Shown: positions 1 through 5,210 of the stretch, piece by piece
How positions within the stretch are numbered: position 1 is the stretch's first letter
How the letters are laid out: each line of letters starts with the position of its first letter
Assembly: GCA_021779655.1 (NCBI GenBank)
Contig: JAJYAF010000085.1
Location: 1 to 7,913, forward strand
Source of the DNA: Pseudomonadota bacterium
Lineage (GTDB): Bacteria > Pseudomonadota > Alphaproteobacteria > Acetobacterales > Acetobacteraceae
Direction of reading: 5' to 3'
DNA: 7,913 nt
Notes under the pieces: generated by a model
What the model was told of the DNA's origin: nothing
The model's database searches: none
Seen by the model: only the letters and a program-made list of their open reading frames with translations
Program-made: the position numbers and the translations under genes

Positions 1-1192
1 GCTCGGCGGCGCTGGCGCGCGGGCCGATGGTGATGCCATAACCTCCGGCCTCGCCAACCGGCTTGACGACGAGTTCGGCGAGATGATCCAGCGTATAGCG
101 CAACGCCTCCGGCTCGCGGCAGATATTGGTCTCCACGTTGGGCAGTACCGGATCCTCGCCCAGATAATAGCGGATCACCCGCGGGATATAGGCGTAGACC
201 GCCTTGTCGTCGGCAACGCCCGTGCCGATTGCGTTGGCAATGGCCACCTTTCCCGCGCGATACGCGCGCATCAGGCCGGGAACACCGATGAGACTGTCGG
301 GTCTGAAGGCTTCAGGATCGAGGAAATCGTCGTCGATCCGGCGGTAGATGACATCGACACGGGCAAGACCGCCGGTGGTGCGCATCCATACCCGGTCATC
401 GACCACCACGAGATCGCTTCCCTCGACCAGCGGAACGCCCATCTCGCGCGCGAGAAAAACATGCTCGAAGAAAGCGGAGTTATAGATGCCGGCCGAGAGC
501 AGGACGATGCTGCAATCGCTCCCCCGCTCCGGACAAAGTTCCGCCAGGGCGGCGCGGAGCTGAAGACCGTAATTTTCCACCGGGCGGAGTTGCACGGCAT
601 CCAAAAGGTCGGGGAAACTGCGCTGCATCATCAAACGGTTTTCAACCACGTAGCTTACACCCGACGGCGTGCGCACATTGTCTTCAAGCACCCGGTAGGC
701 CCCGTTCTCGTCGCGTACCAGGTCGATGCCGGCGACCGTGACATAGGTTCCATGAGGCAGTTCAAGCCCCCCCATGACCTGGTGGCGGAAACAGTGGTTG
801 GACTCGATCAGTTCGCGCGGGATCACGCCGTCGCGCAGGATTCGCTGTTCATGATAGAGATCGTGAAGGAGCAGATTGATCGCCTGGACGCGCTGGATCA
901 CGCCGCGCTCGACATGCGCCCACTCGGCGCCGCCCATCACCCGCGGCAGCACATCGAAGGGCAGAATGCGGTCGATGGTCTCCCGCTCGTTGAAGACCGT
1001 GAAAGTGATACCGAGATTGTGCATCTCCGCCTCGGCGGCCGCGGCGCGCCGGCGCAGCGCATCGACATTGAGGCAGTCAAGCTTCTCCCGAACCGGGATG
1101 CTGGCCGGGTTGCTGGTCATTTCACAGAAGAAGGGGCCGGGCGCATAGCCGGCCAGTAGCGGAGCGGAGGGGGGTGGGGTCTGGATTTTCAC
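1..1192 (-). CDS. circularly permuted type 2 ATP-grasp protein (3' end outside window)
   Basis: Predicted ATP-dependent carboxylate-amine (peptide-type) ligase of the circularly permuted ATP-grasp group (Pfam CP_ATPgrasp, former DUF404/DUF407); the substrate is unknown in the family. About 397 codons are present and the frame runs open off the left edge; family members are usually around 470-510 residues. Visible family motifs, numbered from the GTG at 1192: TFTVF near residue 65, EDNVRTPSGVSY with E170-D171-N172, YRRIDDDFLD around 285-292, GTGVADDKAVY, YYLGEDPVLPNV, and LVVKP with K377 followed by the glycine-rich loop AGGYG near 382-386. An in-frame TAA at 1202-1204 limits the start to GTG 1192 or ATG 1120. 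I prefer GTG because the stretch between them (LLAGYAPGPFFCEM) resembles the conserved N-terminus of the family. Neither start has a good Shine-Dalgarno. In other genomes this gene sits with alpha-E (DUF403) and transglutaminase-like genes, which would lie beyond the left edge. Confidence 0.9.
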   Translation of the reverse strand, partial: MKIQTPPPSAPLLAGYAPGPFFCEMTSNPASIPVREKLDCLNVDALRRRAAAAEAEMHNLGITFTVFNERETIDRILPFDVLPRVMGGAEWAHVERGVIQRVQAINLLLHDLYHEQRILRDGVIPRELIESNHCFRHQVMGGLELPHGTYVTVAGIDLVRDENGAYRVLEDNVRTPSGVSYVVENRLMMQRSFPDLLDAVQLRPVENYGLQLRAALAELCPERGSDCSIVLLSAGIYNSAFFEHVFLAREMGVPLVEGSDLVVVDDRVWMRTTGGLARVDVIYRRIDDDFLDPEAFRPDSLIGVPGLMRAYRAGKVAIANAIGTGVADDKAVYAYIPRVIRYYLGEDPVLPNVETNICREPEALRYTLDHLAELVVKPVGEAGGYGITIGPRASAAE

Positions 1193-1385
1193 AAGCTTTT
1201 GTTAAGCAAATTCCATGCCATCACGGGAGCTACGGATTGTCTTTGCCTCCGCCCCGCAGGGGCGACGCGGTATTTCAAAAGCCCGTGGCAGCCAGTCCGC
1301 GGACAGTATTTCGCGGGCACCATACTCGGGTATCATACTGTTGCGCGCCTTCCGCATCAATCCGGATTGCGCTACGAGAGCACGA
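1193..1385. other. divergent intergenic region, ATP-grasp gene / oxygenase gene
   Basis: No convincing gene is seen here. Plus-strand frames stay open through the gap, but the peptide they give is Arg/Ser-rich and unlike an oxygenase N-terminus. The stretch must hold both divergent promoters, yet I find no strong -35/-10 pair; TATCAT at 1331-1336 is the best -10-like hexamer for the plus strand and lacks a good -35. The region contains CATACT twice (1321-1326 and 1334-1339), a CAGTAT/ATACTG inverted pair (1304-1309 and 1335-1340), and two perfect palindromes, GTCCGCGGAC near 1296-1305 and CAATCCGGATTG at 1358-1369. Confidence 0.5.
1358..1369. repeat. 12-base perfect palindrome before the oxygenase start
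   Basis: CAATCCGGATTG reads the same on both strands and ends 16 bases before the ATG at 1386. It could be an operator half-site pair or a small mRNA structure near the ribosome binding site. A 12-base palindrome in GC-rich DNA can occur by chance, so function is only a suggestion. Confidence 0.35.
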
Positions 1386-2162
1386 ATGATCTTCCTCGAT
1401 GACAATCGCCTGGCGGAGCTTGAAGGTCGGGCTTCGGAATTTCTTGCCACGAAGCCTTACCCCTGGCTTGCCGTGCAGGGCGTTATCCGCCCTGAAGCCT
1501 TCGGGCAATTAACGGCGGAACTGCCGCGTGCTGAACTTTTCCATGCGGATTTCGGTCAACAGCGGGGCTATGGCCAGCAGAGCCACGACCGCTATGCCCT
1601 GCATTATTACCCCGGGCTTGAACCGGAGCTTCCCGTCGCGTGGCGGGGCTTCCTTGCCGAGCTGCAGGGCGATGCCTATGCGAGATTTCTGCAACGGATT
1701 TATGGGCTTGGCCCCGGGCGGCTCTCCCTTTCCATGCACTGGCATCTCACGCCGGAAGGTGCCTCCGTTTCCCCGCACACCGATGTCAGCCGCAAGATCG
1801 GTTCGCATATTTTCTATTTGAATACCGAGGAGGACTGGGAGCCCGGCTGGGGCGGTCAAACGCTGGTGCTGGATGACGAGGGCAAGCTCGATTCCCGCAG
1901 CGCACCGGCTTTTGGCGCGTTGCGGGAGGTAGCGGCCTCAGTCTTGATCGGCAATCAAAGCTTCATTTTCAAGCGCACCGAACATTCCTGGCATGCCGTC
2001 AATCCGATTGCTTGTCCGCCAGGGCGTTTTCGCAAGGTCTTCATCGTGGTCGTAAACCGGATGAACCTGCAGGTGCTTTGGCGGCGCCTGCGGGGCCTTG
2101 ATCCGAACGGCATGCGTCTGGACAAGCAGATCAAGCCAGCGCTCCTACGCTCCGCGCCATAA
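1386..2162 (+). CDS. 2-oxoglutarate/Fe(II)-dependent dioxygenase (2OG-FeII_Oxy_3-like)
   Basis: Predicted cytosolic non-haem iron dioxygenase of 258 residues that couples 2-oxoglutarate decarboxylation to hydroxylation of an unknown substrate. The iron triad is visible: H131-x-D133 in SPHTDVSRK, and a distal histidine in TEHSWHAV (H203 most likely, H200 the alternative). R214 or R216 in GRFRKVF is the probable 2-oxoglutarate anchor. YLN followed by a Trp/Gly-rich stretch ending GWGGQT (154-159) is the usual strand and turn between the HxD and the distal histidine. No signal peptide or membrane segment is seen. I chose ATG 1386, where the protein-like sequence begins (MIFLDDNRLAEL); the frame is open back to ATG 1215, but the extra 57 residues look non-coding. 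The Shine-Dalgarno is weak (ACGAGAG, 1373-1379). The gene faces the zwf-pgl block tail to tail, so the neighbours give no clue to substrate. Prolyl or lysyl hydroxylation and small-molecule hydroxylation are all possible. Confidence 0.85.
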   Translation: MIFLDDNRLAELEGRASEFLATKPYPWLAVQGVIRPEAFGQLTAELPRAELFHADFGQQRGYGQQSHDRYALHYYPGLEPELPVAWRGFLAELQGDAYARFLQRIYGLGPGRLSLSMHWHLTPEGASVSPHTDVSRKIGSHIFYLNTEEDWEPGWGGQTLVLDDEGKLDSRSAPAFGALREVAASVLIGNQSFIFKRTEHSWHAVNPIACPPGRFRKVFIVVVNRMNLQVLWRRLRGLDPNGMRLDKQIKPALLRSAP

Positions 2163-2278
2163 CGAAAGCCTACGCGCGCGGCGGGGAAGCGCGGCCGTTG
2201 CGGAGGTGACACAGATTTGCCTGATGCACCAACCCCGCCCCCAACGCCCTGAACGCGCCCGGTGATGGTCAGGTGCAT
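2163..2278 (-). pseudogene. acylphosphatase remnant, 3'-truncated
   Basis: The minus strand from ATG 2278 encodes MHLTITGRVQGVG, which matches the start of acylphosphatases: a beta strand followed by the phosphate-binding loop GRVQGVG. The family continues with an aromatic residue and Arg and then a GWVRN motif. Here the frame runs into a Gly/Ser/Pro-rich sequence with none of these, and neither other minus frame restores the domain convincingly. One shifted frame reads LVHQANL, which faintly resembles the helix that follows. A full acylphosphatase needs about 90 codons; only about 116 bases remain before the convergent oxygenase stop. The fragment lies 45 bases after pgl on the same strand, so it was probably a third cistron of zwf-pgl that lost its 3' part. 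The right boundary is the ATG; the left boundary is arbitrary. Thirteen matching residues make chance unlikely, but the call rests on that short match. Confidence 0.5.
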
Positions 2279-2323
2279 TGCTCTTCATACTGCATCCTGC
2301 CTTGGTCCGTGGGAAATGAACCA

Positions 2324-3007
2324 TCAAGGGCACCAGAAAATATCGGGAGCGGGCTTTCGCCTCAGCACGGCGCAAATCGGTAGATTCTCCGGCGCCCCCT
2401 CTTCCAAGGCCGCTTCCAGCACCTTCCGCTTCTCAGCGCCTTCGATATGGAGCGCAACCATCTCCGCGCCAAGGATGACGGGCAACGTAAGGGTGATTCG
2501 CGGCTCGATGGCGGCTGCCGCCCGCATGGTCTCCACAAGCCGGCCTGCCGGATGAAGAGCCTGCGCCAGACGGTCGCCACCAGGGAAGAAGGAGGCGGTA
2601 TGGCCGTCATTGCCCATTCCCAGGATCACGGCGGCAAACGGCCGGGGCAGCGCCGCGATGGCACGTTCCACCGCCTCCCGGCCCTCTTCCGGCGTCGGTG
2701 CGTCATTGACCAGCGGGACGAACCGGGCCGCGGCGGCCTCGTGATGGAGCAGATGCTCGCGCACCAGCCGGGCGTTGGATCGGGGCGAGCCGGGTTCGAC
2801 CCAGCGATCATCCACCAACGTAACGATAACATCGCGCCAGGGGAGGCTCTGCCGGGATAGCGCTTCCATGAATTTCGCCGGCGTTTCCCCGCCGGAAAGC
2901 GCGATCGCCGTATCGGCCGTTTGCCGCAGCCGGCCACGGATGGCCCGTGCGGTATCCGCGGCAAGCGCTTCCGCCAGCACCAGGGGATCTGCGAACTCGC
3001 GGATCAT
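2324..3007 (-). CDS. pgl: 6-phosphogluconolactonase
   Basis: Hydrolyses 6-phosphogluconolactone, the product of Zwf, to 6-phosphogluconate in the cytosol. The 227-residue protein has the usual length of the DevB/SOL-type Pgl family (glucosamine-6-phosphate isomerase fold). Motifs in order: ALSGGETP at 36-43, VDDRWV at 65-70 followed by SPRSNARL, the family signature ILGMGNDGHTASFFPG at 128-143, RITLTLP at 170-176, and a C-terminal LRRKPAPDIFW. I chose ATG 3007 because it overlaps the zwf stop as ATGA (4 bases) and gives the standard N-terminus; the frame stays open to 3142, but that would add 45 residues inside zwf. The overlap implies translational coupling with zwf. No key motif is missing. 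Confidence 0.96.
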   Translation of the reverse strand: MIREFADPLVLAEALAADTARAIRGRLRQTADTAIALSGGETPAKFMEALSRQSLPWRDVIVTLVDDRWVEPGSPRSNARLVREHLLHHEAAAARFVPLVNDAPTPEEGREAVERAIAALPRPFAAVILGMGNDGHTASFFPGGDRLAQALHPAGRLVETMRAAAAIEPRITLTLPVILGAEMVALHIEGAEKRKVLEAALEEGAPENLPICAVLRRKPAPDIFWCP

Positions 3008-4482
3008 GTGCCGCCATCCGCCCAGGTGCGGCCGTCGCGCTCGATCAGCGCAATGGCGGCAGAAGGCCCCCAGGTGCCCGCGGTGTACGGTTTCGGAGGC
3101 TCCGCTGCGTTGTCCCAGGCTTGCAGGATCGGGTCTATCCATGCCCAGGCCGCTTCCACCTCGTCCCGCCGCATGAACAGCGTCTGGTCGCCACGCACCA
3201 CGTCGAGAACCAGCCGCTCATAGGCATCGGGGTTGCGAATGCCGAATGCCGCCGCGAAACTCATATCCAGCGGCACCTCGCGCAGGCGCATGCCGCCGGG
3301 GCCGGGATCCTTGATCATCAGCCAGAGCTTCACGCCTTCATCGGGTTGCAGCCGGATCACCAGGCGATTGGGGGAAATCGGCCCGGCGGAGGCAGGGAAC
3401 ATGGAATGGGGGATCGGCCGGAAGGCGATCACGATCTCCGAAACCCGCTCCGCCAGCCGCTTGCCCGTGCGCAAATAGAAAGGCGCGCCGGCCCAGCGCC
3501 AGTTGAGAATCTCCGCCCGCAGAGCGACGAAGGTCTCGGTGGCACTATTCTCCTTCCCCAATTCCTCAAGATAACCCGGCACCGCCACGCCGGCGCAGGC
3601 ACCCGCGCGGTACTGGCCGCGAACGACTTCATGCATGGACAGCGGATCGCCAATCGGCTTCAGCGCCCGCAGCACCTTCAATTTCTCGTCGCGCACCGCG
3701 TCGGCGTTCAGCTTCGCCGGGGGTTCCATCGCCACCAGGCAGAGCAGTTGCAACATATGGTTCTGCACCATGTCACGCAGGGCGCCGGCGGTGTCGTAAT
3801 AGGCTGCCCTGCCCTCAAGGCCCAGAGTTTCCGCCACGGTGATCTGTACATGGTCGATACGGGCGGCATTCCAAATCGGCTCGAACAATCCATTGGCGAA
3901 GCGCAGCGCCATCAGGTTCTGAACAGCCTCTTTTCCCAGGTAATGGTCGATCCGGTAAACCCGGTCCTCAGGGAACACGGCTCCCACGGCTTCGTTCACG
4001 CGCCGTGCGGATTCCAGCGTCTTGCCGATCGGCTTTTCCACCACGATGCGCGCGTTCTCATAGTCCATGCCGAACGTCTTGATATGCTTGCAGATCGGCC
4101 CGAATAATTCCGGCGCAGTCGCCAGATAGAACACAGTGATGCGGTCCCGGTACGGTTGTAGCGCGGCGGCAAGCTCCGGCCAGCCATCGGAGCGTTCCGC
4201 ATCCACGGCGAGATAACGCAGCCGAGAGAGAAAGCGTTCCAGCTTCGATTCCCCGATATCCGCGGCCGCGGCATGATCAACAATCGCGCTGCGGGCAAGG
4301 ATCTTGAATTCGGCCTGCGAAAACGGACCACGGGAAACGCCGAAAACCGTCGCTTCCTCCGGCAGCTGGCCGGCCAGGTCTCGGGCAAACAAGGCGGGCA
4401 GCAGCTTACGGCGGCAGAGATCGCCCGTGGCGCCGAACACAATCAGAACGAAGGAGGGAACGGGAATGACGCGGCTGGTCAT
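3004..4482 (-). CDS. zwf: glucose-6-phosphate 1-dehydrogenase
   Basis: Oxidises glucose-6-phosphate to 6-phosphogluconolactone with NADP+ (or NAD+), the entry step of the oxidative pentose phosphate and Entner-Doudoroff routes. At 492 residues it is full length. The Rossmann dinucleotide loop is FGATGDL at 16-22; VVEKPIGK at 147-154 lines the substrate site; the active-site signature RIDHYLGKE is at 177-185 with catalytic H180 and substrate-binding K184; RTGKRL is at 338-343; and the C-terminal YTAGTWGP is at 466-473. Start ATG 4482 is supported by GAGGAG nine bases upstream. Another ATG seven bases earlier is out of frame. The gene overlaps pgl by 4 bases. No edd, gnd or hexR is visible in the window. 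Confidence 0.97.
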   Translation of the reverse strand: MTSRVIPVPSFVLIVFGATGDLCRRKLLPALFARDLAGQLPEEATVFGVSRGPFSQAEFKILARSAIVDHAAAADIGESKLERFLSRLRYLAVDAERSDGWPELAAALQPYRDRITVFYLATAPELFGPICKHIKTFGMDYENARIVVEKPIGKTLESARRVNEAVGAVFPEDRVYRIDHYLGKEAVQNLMALRFANGLFEPIWNAARIDHVQITVAETLGLEGRAAYYDTAGALRDMVQNHMLQLLCLVAMEPPAKLNADAVRDEKLKVLRALKPIGDPLSMHEVVRGQYRAGACAGVAVPGYLEELGKENSATETFVALRAEILNWRWAGAPFYLRTGKRLAERVSEIVIAFRPIPHSMFPASAGPISPNRLVIRLQPDEGVKLWLMIKDPGPGGMRLREVPLDMSFAAAFGIRNPDAYERLVLDVVRGDQTLFMRRDEVEAAWAWIDPILQAWDNAAEPPKPYTAGTWGPSAAIALIERDGRTWADGGT

Positions 4483-4565
4483 GGCTCATGGCTCCTCGGT
4501 TCGAGGGAAAACGCCGGATTCGATTCTCAAGAGCGCATGGTACCGCCGGTCCGGAAAAAATTCCA

Positions 4566-4580
4566 TGACCGTTCCGGTCA
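4566..4580. promoter_or_regulatory. inverted repeat overlapping a -35-like hexamer upstream of zwf
   Basis: On the minus strand the sequence is TGACCG-GAA-CGGTCA, with 6-base arms and a 3-base centre, and its left arm overlaps TTGACC (4576-4581), a good -35 hexamer. It lies 84 bases before the zwf ATG. No convincing -10 lies 16-18 bases downstream, so the promoter itself is not proven. The octamer GGCGGTAC occurs on either side (minus strand, at 4594-4601 and 4540-4547). The layout suggests an operator for a dimeric regulator, by inference only. Confidence 0.35.
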
Positions 4581-4644
4581 AGCCATCGGGATTGTACCGC
4601 CACAGGGCGCTGGCGGGGAAATACGGAAAAGCCCAGCTTCGCTG

Positions 4645-4869
4645 TCAGTATCCCCCGTCCTCGAACGCCTCATCTTCATCGGAAACCCAGCATTCGCAGC
4701 TATGGCATTTCCCGGAAAACCTGTTTCTCCTCCGGTCGGCACCGACGAGTAGCCTACCGCACTGCATGCAGCCGGGCGGTAGCGCACGCGAGCTGTACGC
4801 CGGCGCAGATGCCGCAAGGATGGAGGCGATGCTGTCGAAGCGGGCTTTCGGCCGTTCAAGAAAACTCAT
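4645..4869 (-). CDS. small Cys-rich protein, putative zinc ribbon (hypothetical)
   Basis: I do not recognise this 74-residue protein. It has an N-terminal part with an amphipathic-looking stretch (ARFDSIASILAA, 9-20), then CMQC (C34, C37), a basic spacer rich in Arg (DRRRNR, 45-50), CHSCEC (C55, C58, C60), and a very acidic tail (DEDEAFED, 64-71). The spacing C-x2-C-x17-C-x2-C fits a small zinc ribbon; C60 is an extra cysteine. ATG 4869 is preceded by GAGGAGG ten bases upstream and a second GAGG closer in, the best Shine-Dalgarno in this part of the window. The frame is open back to 5007, but the added residues do not look like protein. It lies 162 bases upstream of zwf on the same strand and diverges from the glycosyltransferase. 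A paired direct repeat lies just upstream. A spurious frame is the alternative; the cysteine pairs plus the strong ribosome site argue for a real gene. Confidence 0.6.
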   Translation of the reverse strand: MSFLERPKARFDSIASILAASAPAYSSRALPPGCMQCGRLLVGADRRRNRFSGKCHSCECWVSDEDEAFEDGGY

Positions 4870-4904
4870 CGTCCTCGCCCCTCCTCGGGCGTTATTGGGC
4901 GCCA

Positions 4905-4944
4905 CGCTGGCTCTGCCACTATGTTGCGCTGGCTTTGCCGCTAT
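4905..4944. repeat. 18-base direct repeat pair, period 22
   Basis: Two copies, CGCTGGCTCTGCCACTAT (4905-4922) and CGCTGGCTTTGCCGCTAT (4927-4944), match at 16 of 18 positions and are separated by GTTG. The 22-base period is about two helical turns, so both copies face the same side of the DNA, as for tandem sites of a regulator or response regulator. They end 36 bases upstream of the Cys-rich gene's ATG and lie 15 bases before the candidate promoter of the glycosyltransferase, so either gene could be the target. Confidence 0.55.
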
Positions 4945-4958
4945 TTTGCCAAAACGGG

Positions 4959-4988
4959 TTGTCGTTTCCGTTCCGTACGAGGTACAAT
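4959..4988 (+). promoter_or_regulatory. candidate sigma-70-type promoter for the glycosyltransferase
   Basis: TTGTCG (4959-4964) and TACAAT (4983-4988) are 18 bases apart; the -10 differs from TATAAT at one position and the -35 matches TTGACA at four of six. Transcription would begin near 4995, giving a leader of about 210 bases that contains both hairpins before the start codon. It is only a sequence match. Confidence 0.35.
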
Positions 4989-5161
4989 TTCGTGGAGAGC
5001 GTGCCACAATTCAACCACAGATCACCAGAATATCGATTCCTGTCGTAACATTCATTTAGCTTACAGGTGGCCTTGGGTCAGACTCAGGTTTCGGCGTGTC
5101 CAACTCATGCGGGCGTTGGGCCGCGCTTGCGCTCGCCGAACTTGCGAAGCGATGCCCGCGC

Positions 5162-5181
5162 GGCCGGTGCATTGACCGGCC
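5162..5181 (+). repeat. hairpin GGCCGGT-N6-ACCGGCC in the glycosyltransferase leader
   Basis: Perfect 7-base arms flank the loop GCATTG. No T-run follows, so it is not an intrinsic terminator. It ends 12 bases before a second palindrome that covers the start codon, which suggests a structured leader. Confidence 0.45.
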
Positions 5182-5193
5182 TCTGCCGGCGGG

Positions 5194-5210
5194 CCATGCA
5201 CCGTGCATGG
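5194..5210 (+). promoter_or_regulatory. 17-base palindrome covering the glycosyltransferase start codon
   Basis: CCATGCACCGTGCATGG has perfect 8-base arms around one central base, and its right arm contains the proposed ATG (5207-5209). As RNA it can fold as a 6-base-pair stem CCAUGC/GCAUGG with loop ACCGU, which would bury the start codon. As DNA it could be a dimer binding site. Either reading predicts reduced basal expression. Confidence 0.4.

Larger units (their letters stand above)
4870..5206. other. intergenic region between the Cys-rich gene and the glycosyltransferase
   Basis: No gene is supported in these 337 bases. The middle part (about 4985-5065) is noticeably more AT-rich than the flanking genes. 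It holds, left to right: the ribosome site of the minus-strand Cys-rich gene, an 18-base direct repeat pair (4905-4944), a candidate plus-strand promoter (4959-4988), a stretch with nothing obvious (4989-5161), and two adjacent hairpins leading into the glycosyltransferase start (5162-5210). A GTG at 5096 would extend the glycosyltransferase, but the added residues are Cys/Arg/Pro-rich and unlike the family. Confidence 0.5.

Noticed and set aside
83..1159. Long plus-strand open frame (358 codons)
   Set aside because: It lies opposite the ATP-grasp gene, whose minus-strand frame carries continuous family motifs; the plus-strand product is His/Arg/Ala-rich and unrecognisable.
1215..1385. N-terminal extension of the oxygenase from ATG 1215
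   Set aside because: The added 57 residues are low-complexity and outside the fold; ATG 1386 gives a normal N-terminus.
2170..2200. GC-rich inverted repeat CGCGC-N9-GCGCG between the convergent genes
   Set aside because: There is no T-run on either strand and the bases are simple CG alternation, so a terminator is not supported.
3008..3142. N-terminal extension of pgl inside zwf
   Set aside because: The ATGA overlap at 3004-3007 gives the standard Pgl start; the extension reads an out-of-frame strand of zwf.
2947..4107. Long plus-strand open frame (386 codons)
   Set aside because: It is antisense to zwf, which has all catalytic motifs; long antisense frames are common in GC-rich genes.
4623..4644. 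Possible terminator after the Cys-rich gene (CAGC-GAA-GCTG then GGCTTTT)
   Set aside because: The stem has only four pairs; not enough to call.
4304..5059. Plus-strand open frame of 251 codons
   Set aside because: It crosses the zwf 5' end, the intergenic gap and the Cys-rich gene in antisense, with no ribosome site and no family resemblance.
5096..5206. GTG 5096 start for the glycosyltransferase
   Set aside because: The extra 37 residues include four Cys and many Arg and Pro and would place a polar region before the first membrane segment; no ribosome site is seen. Kept only as an alternative.
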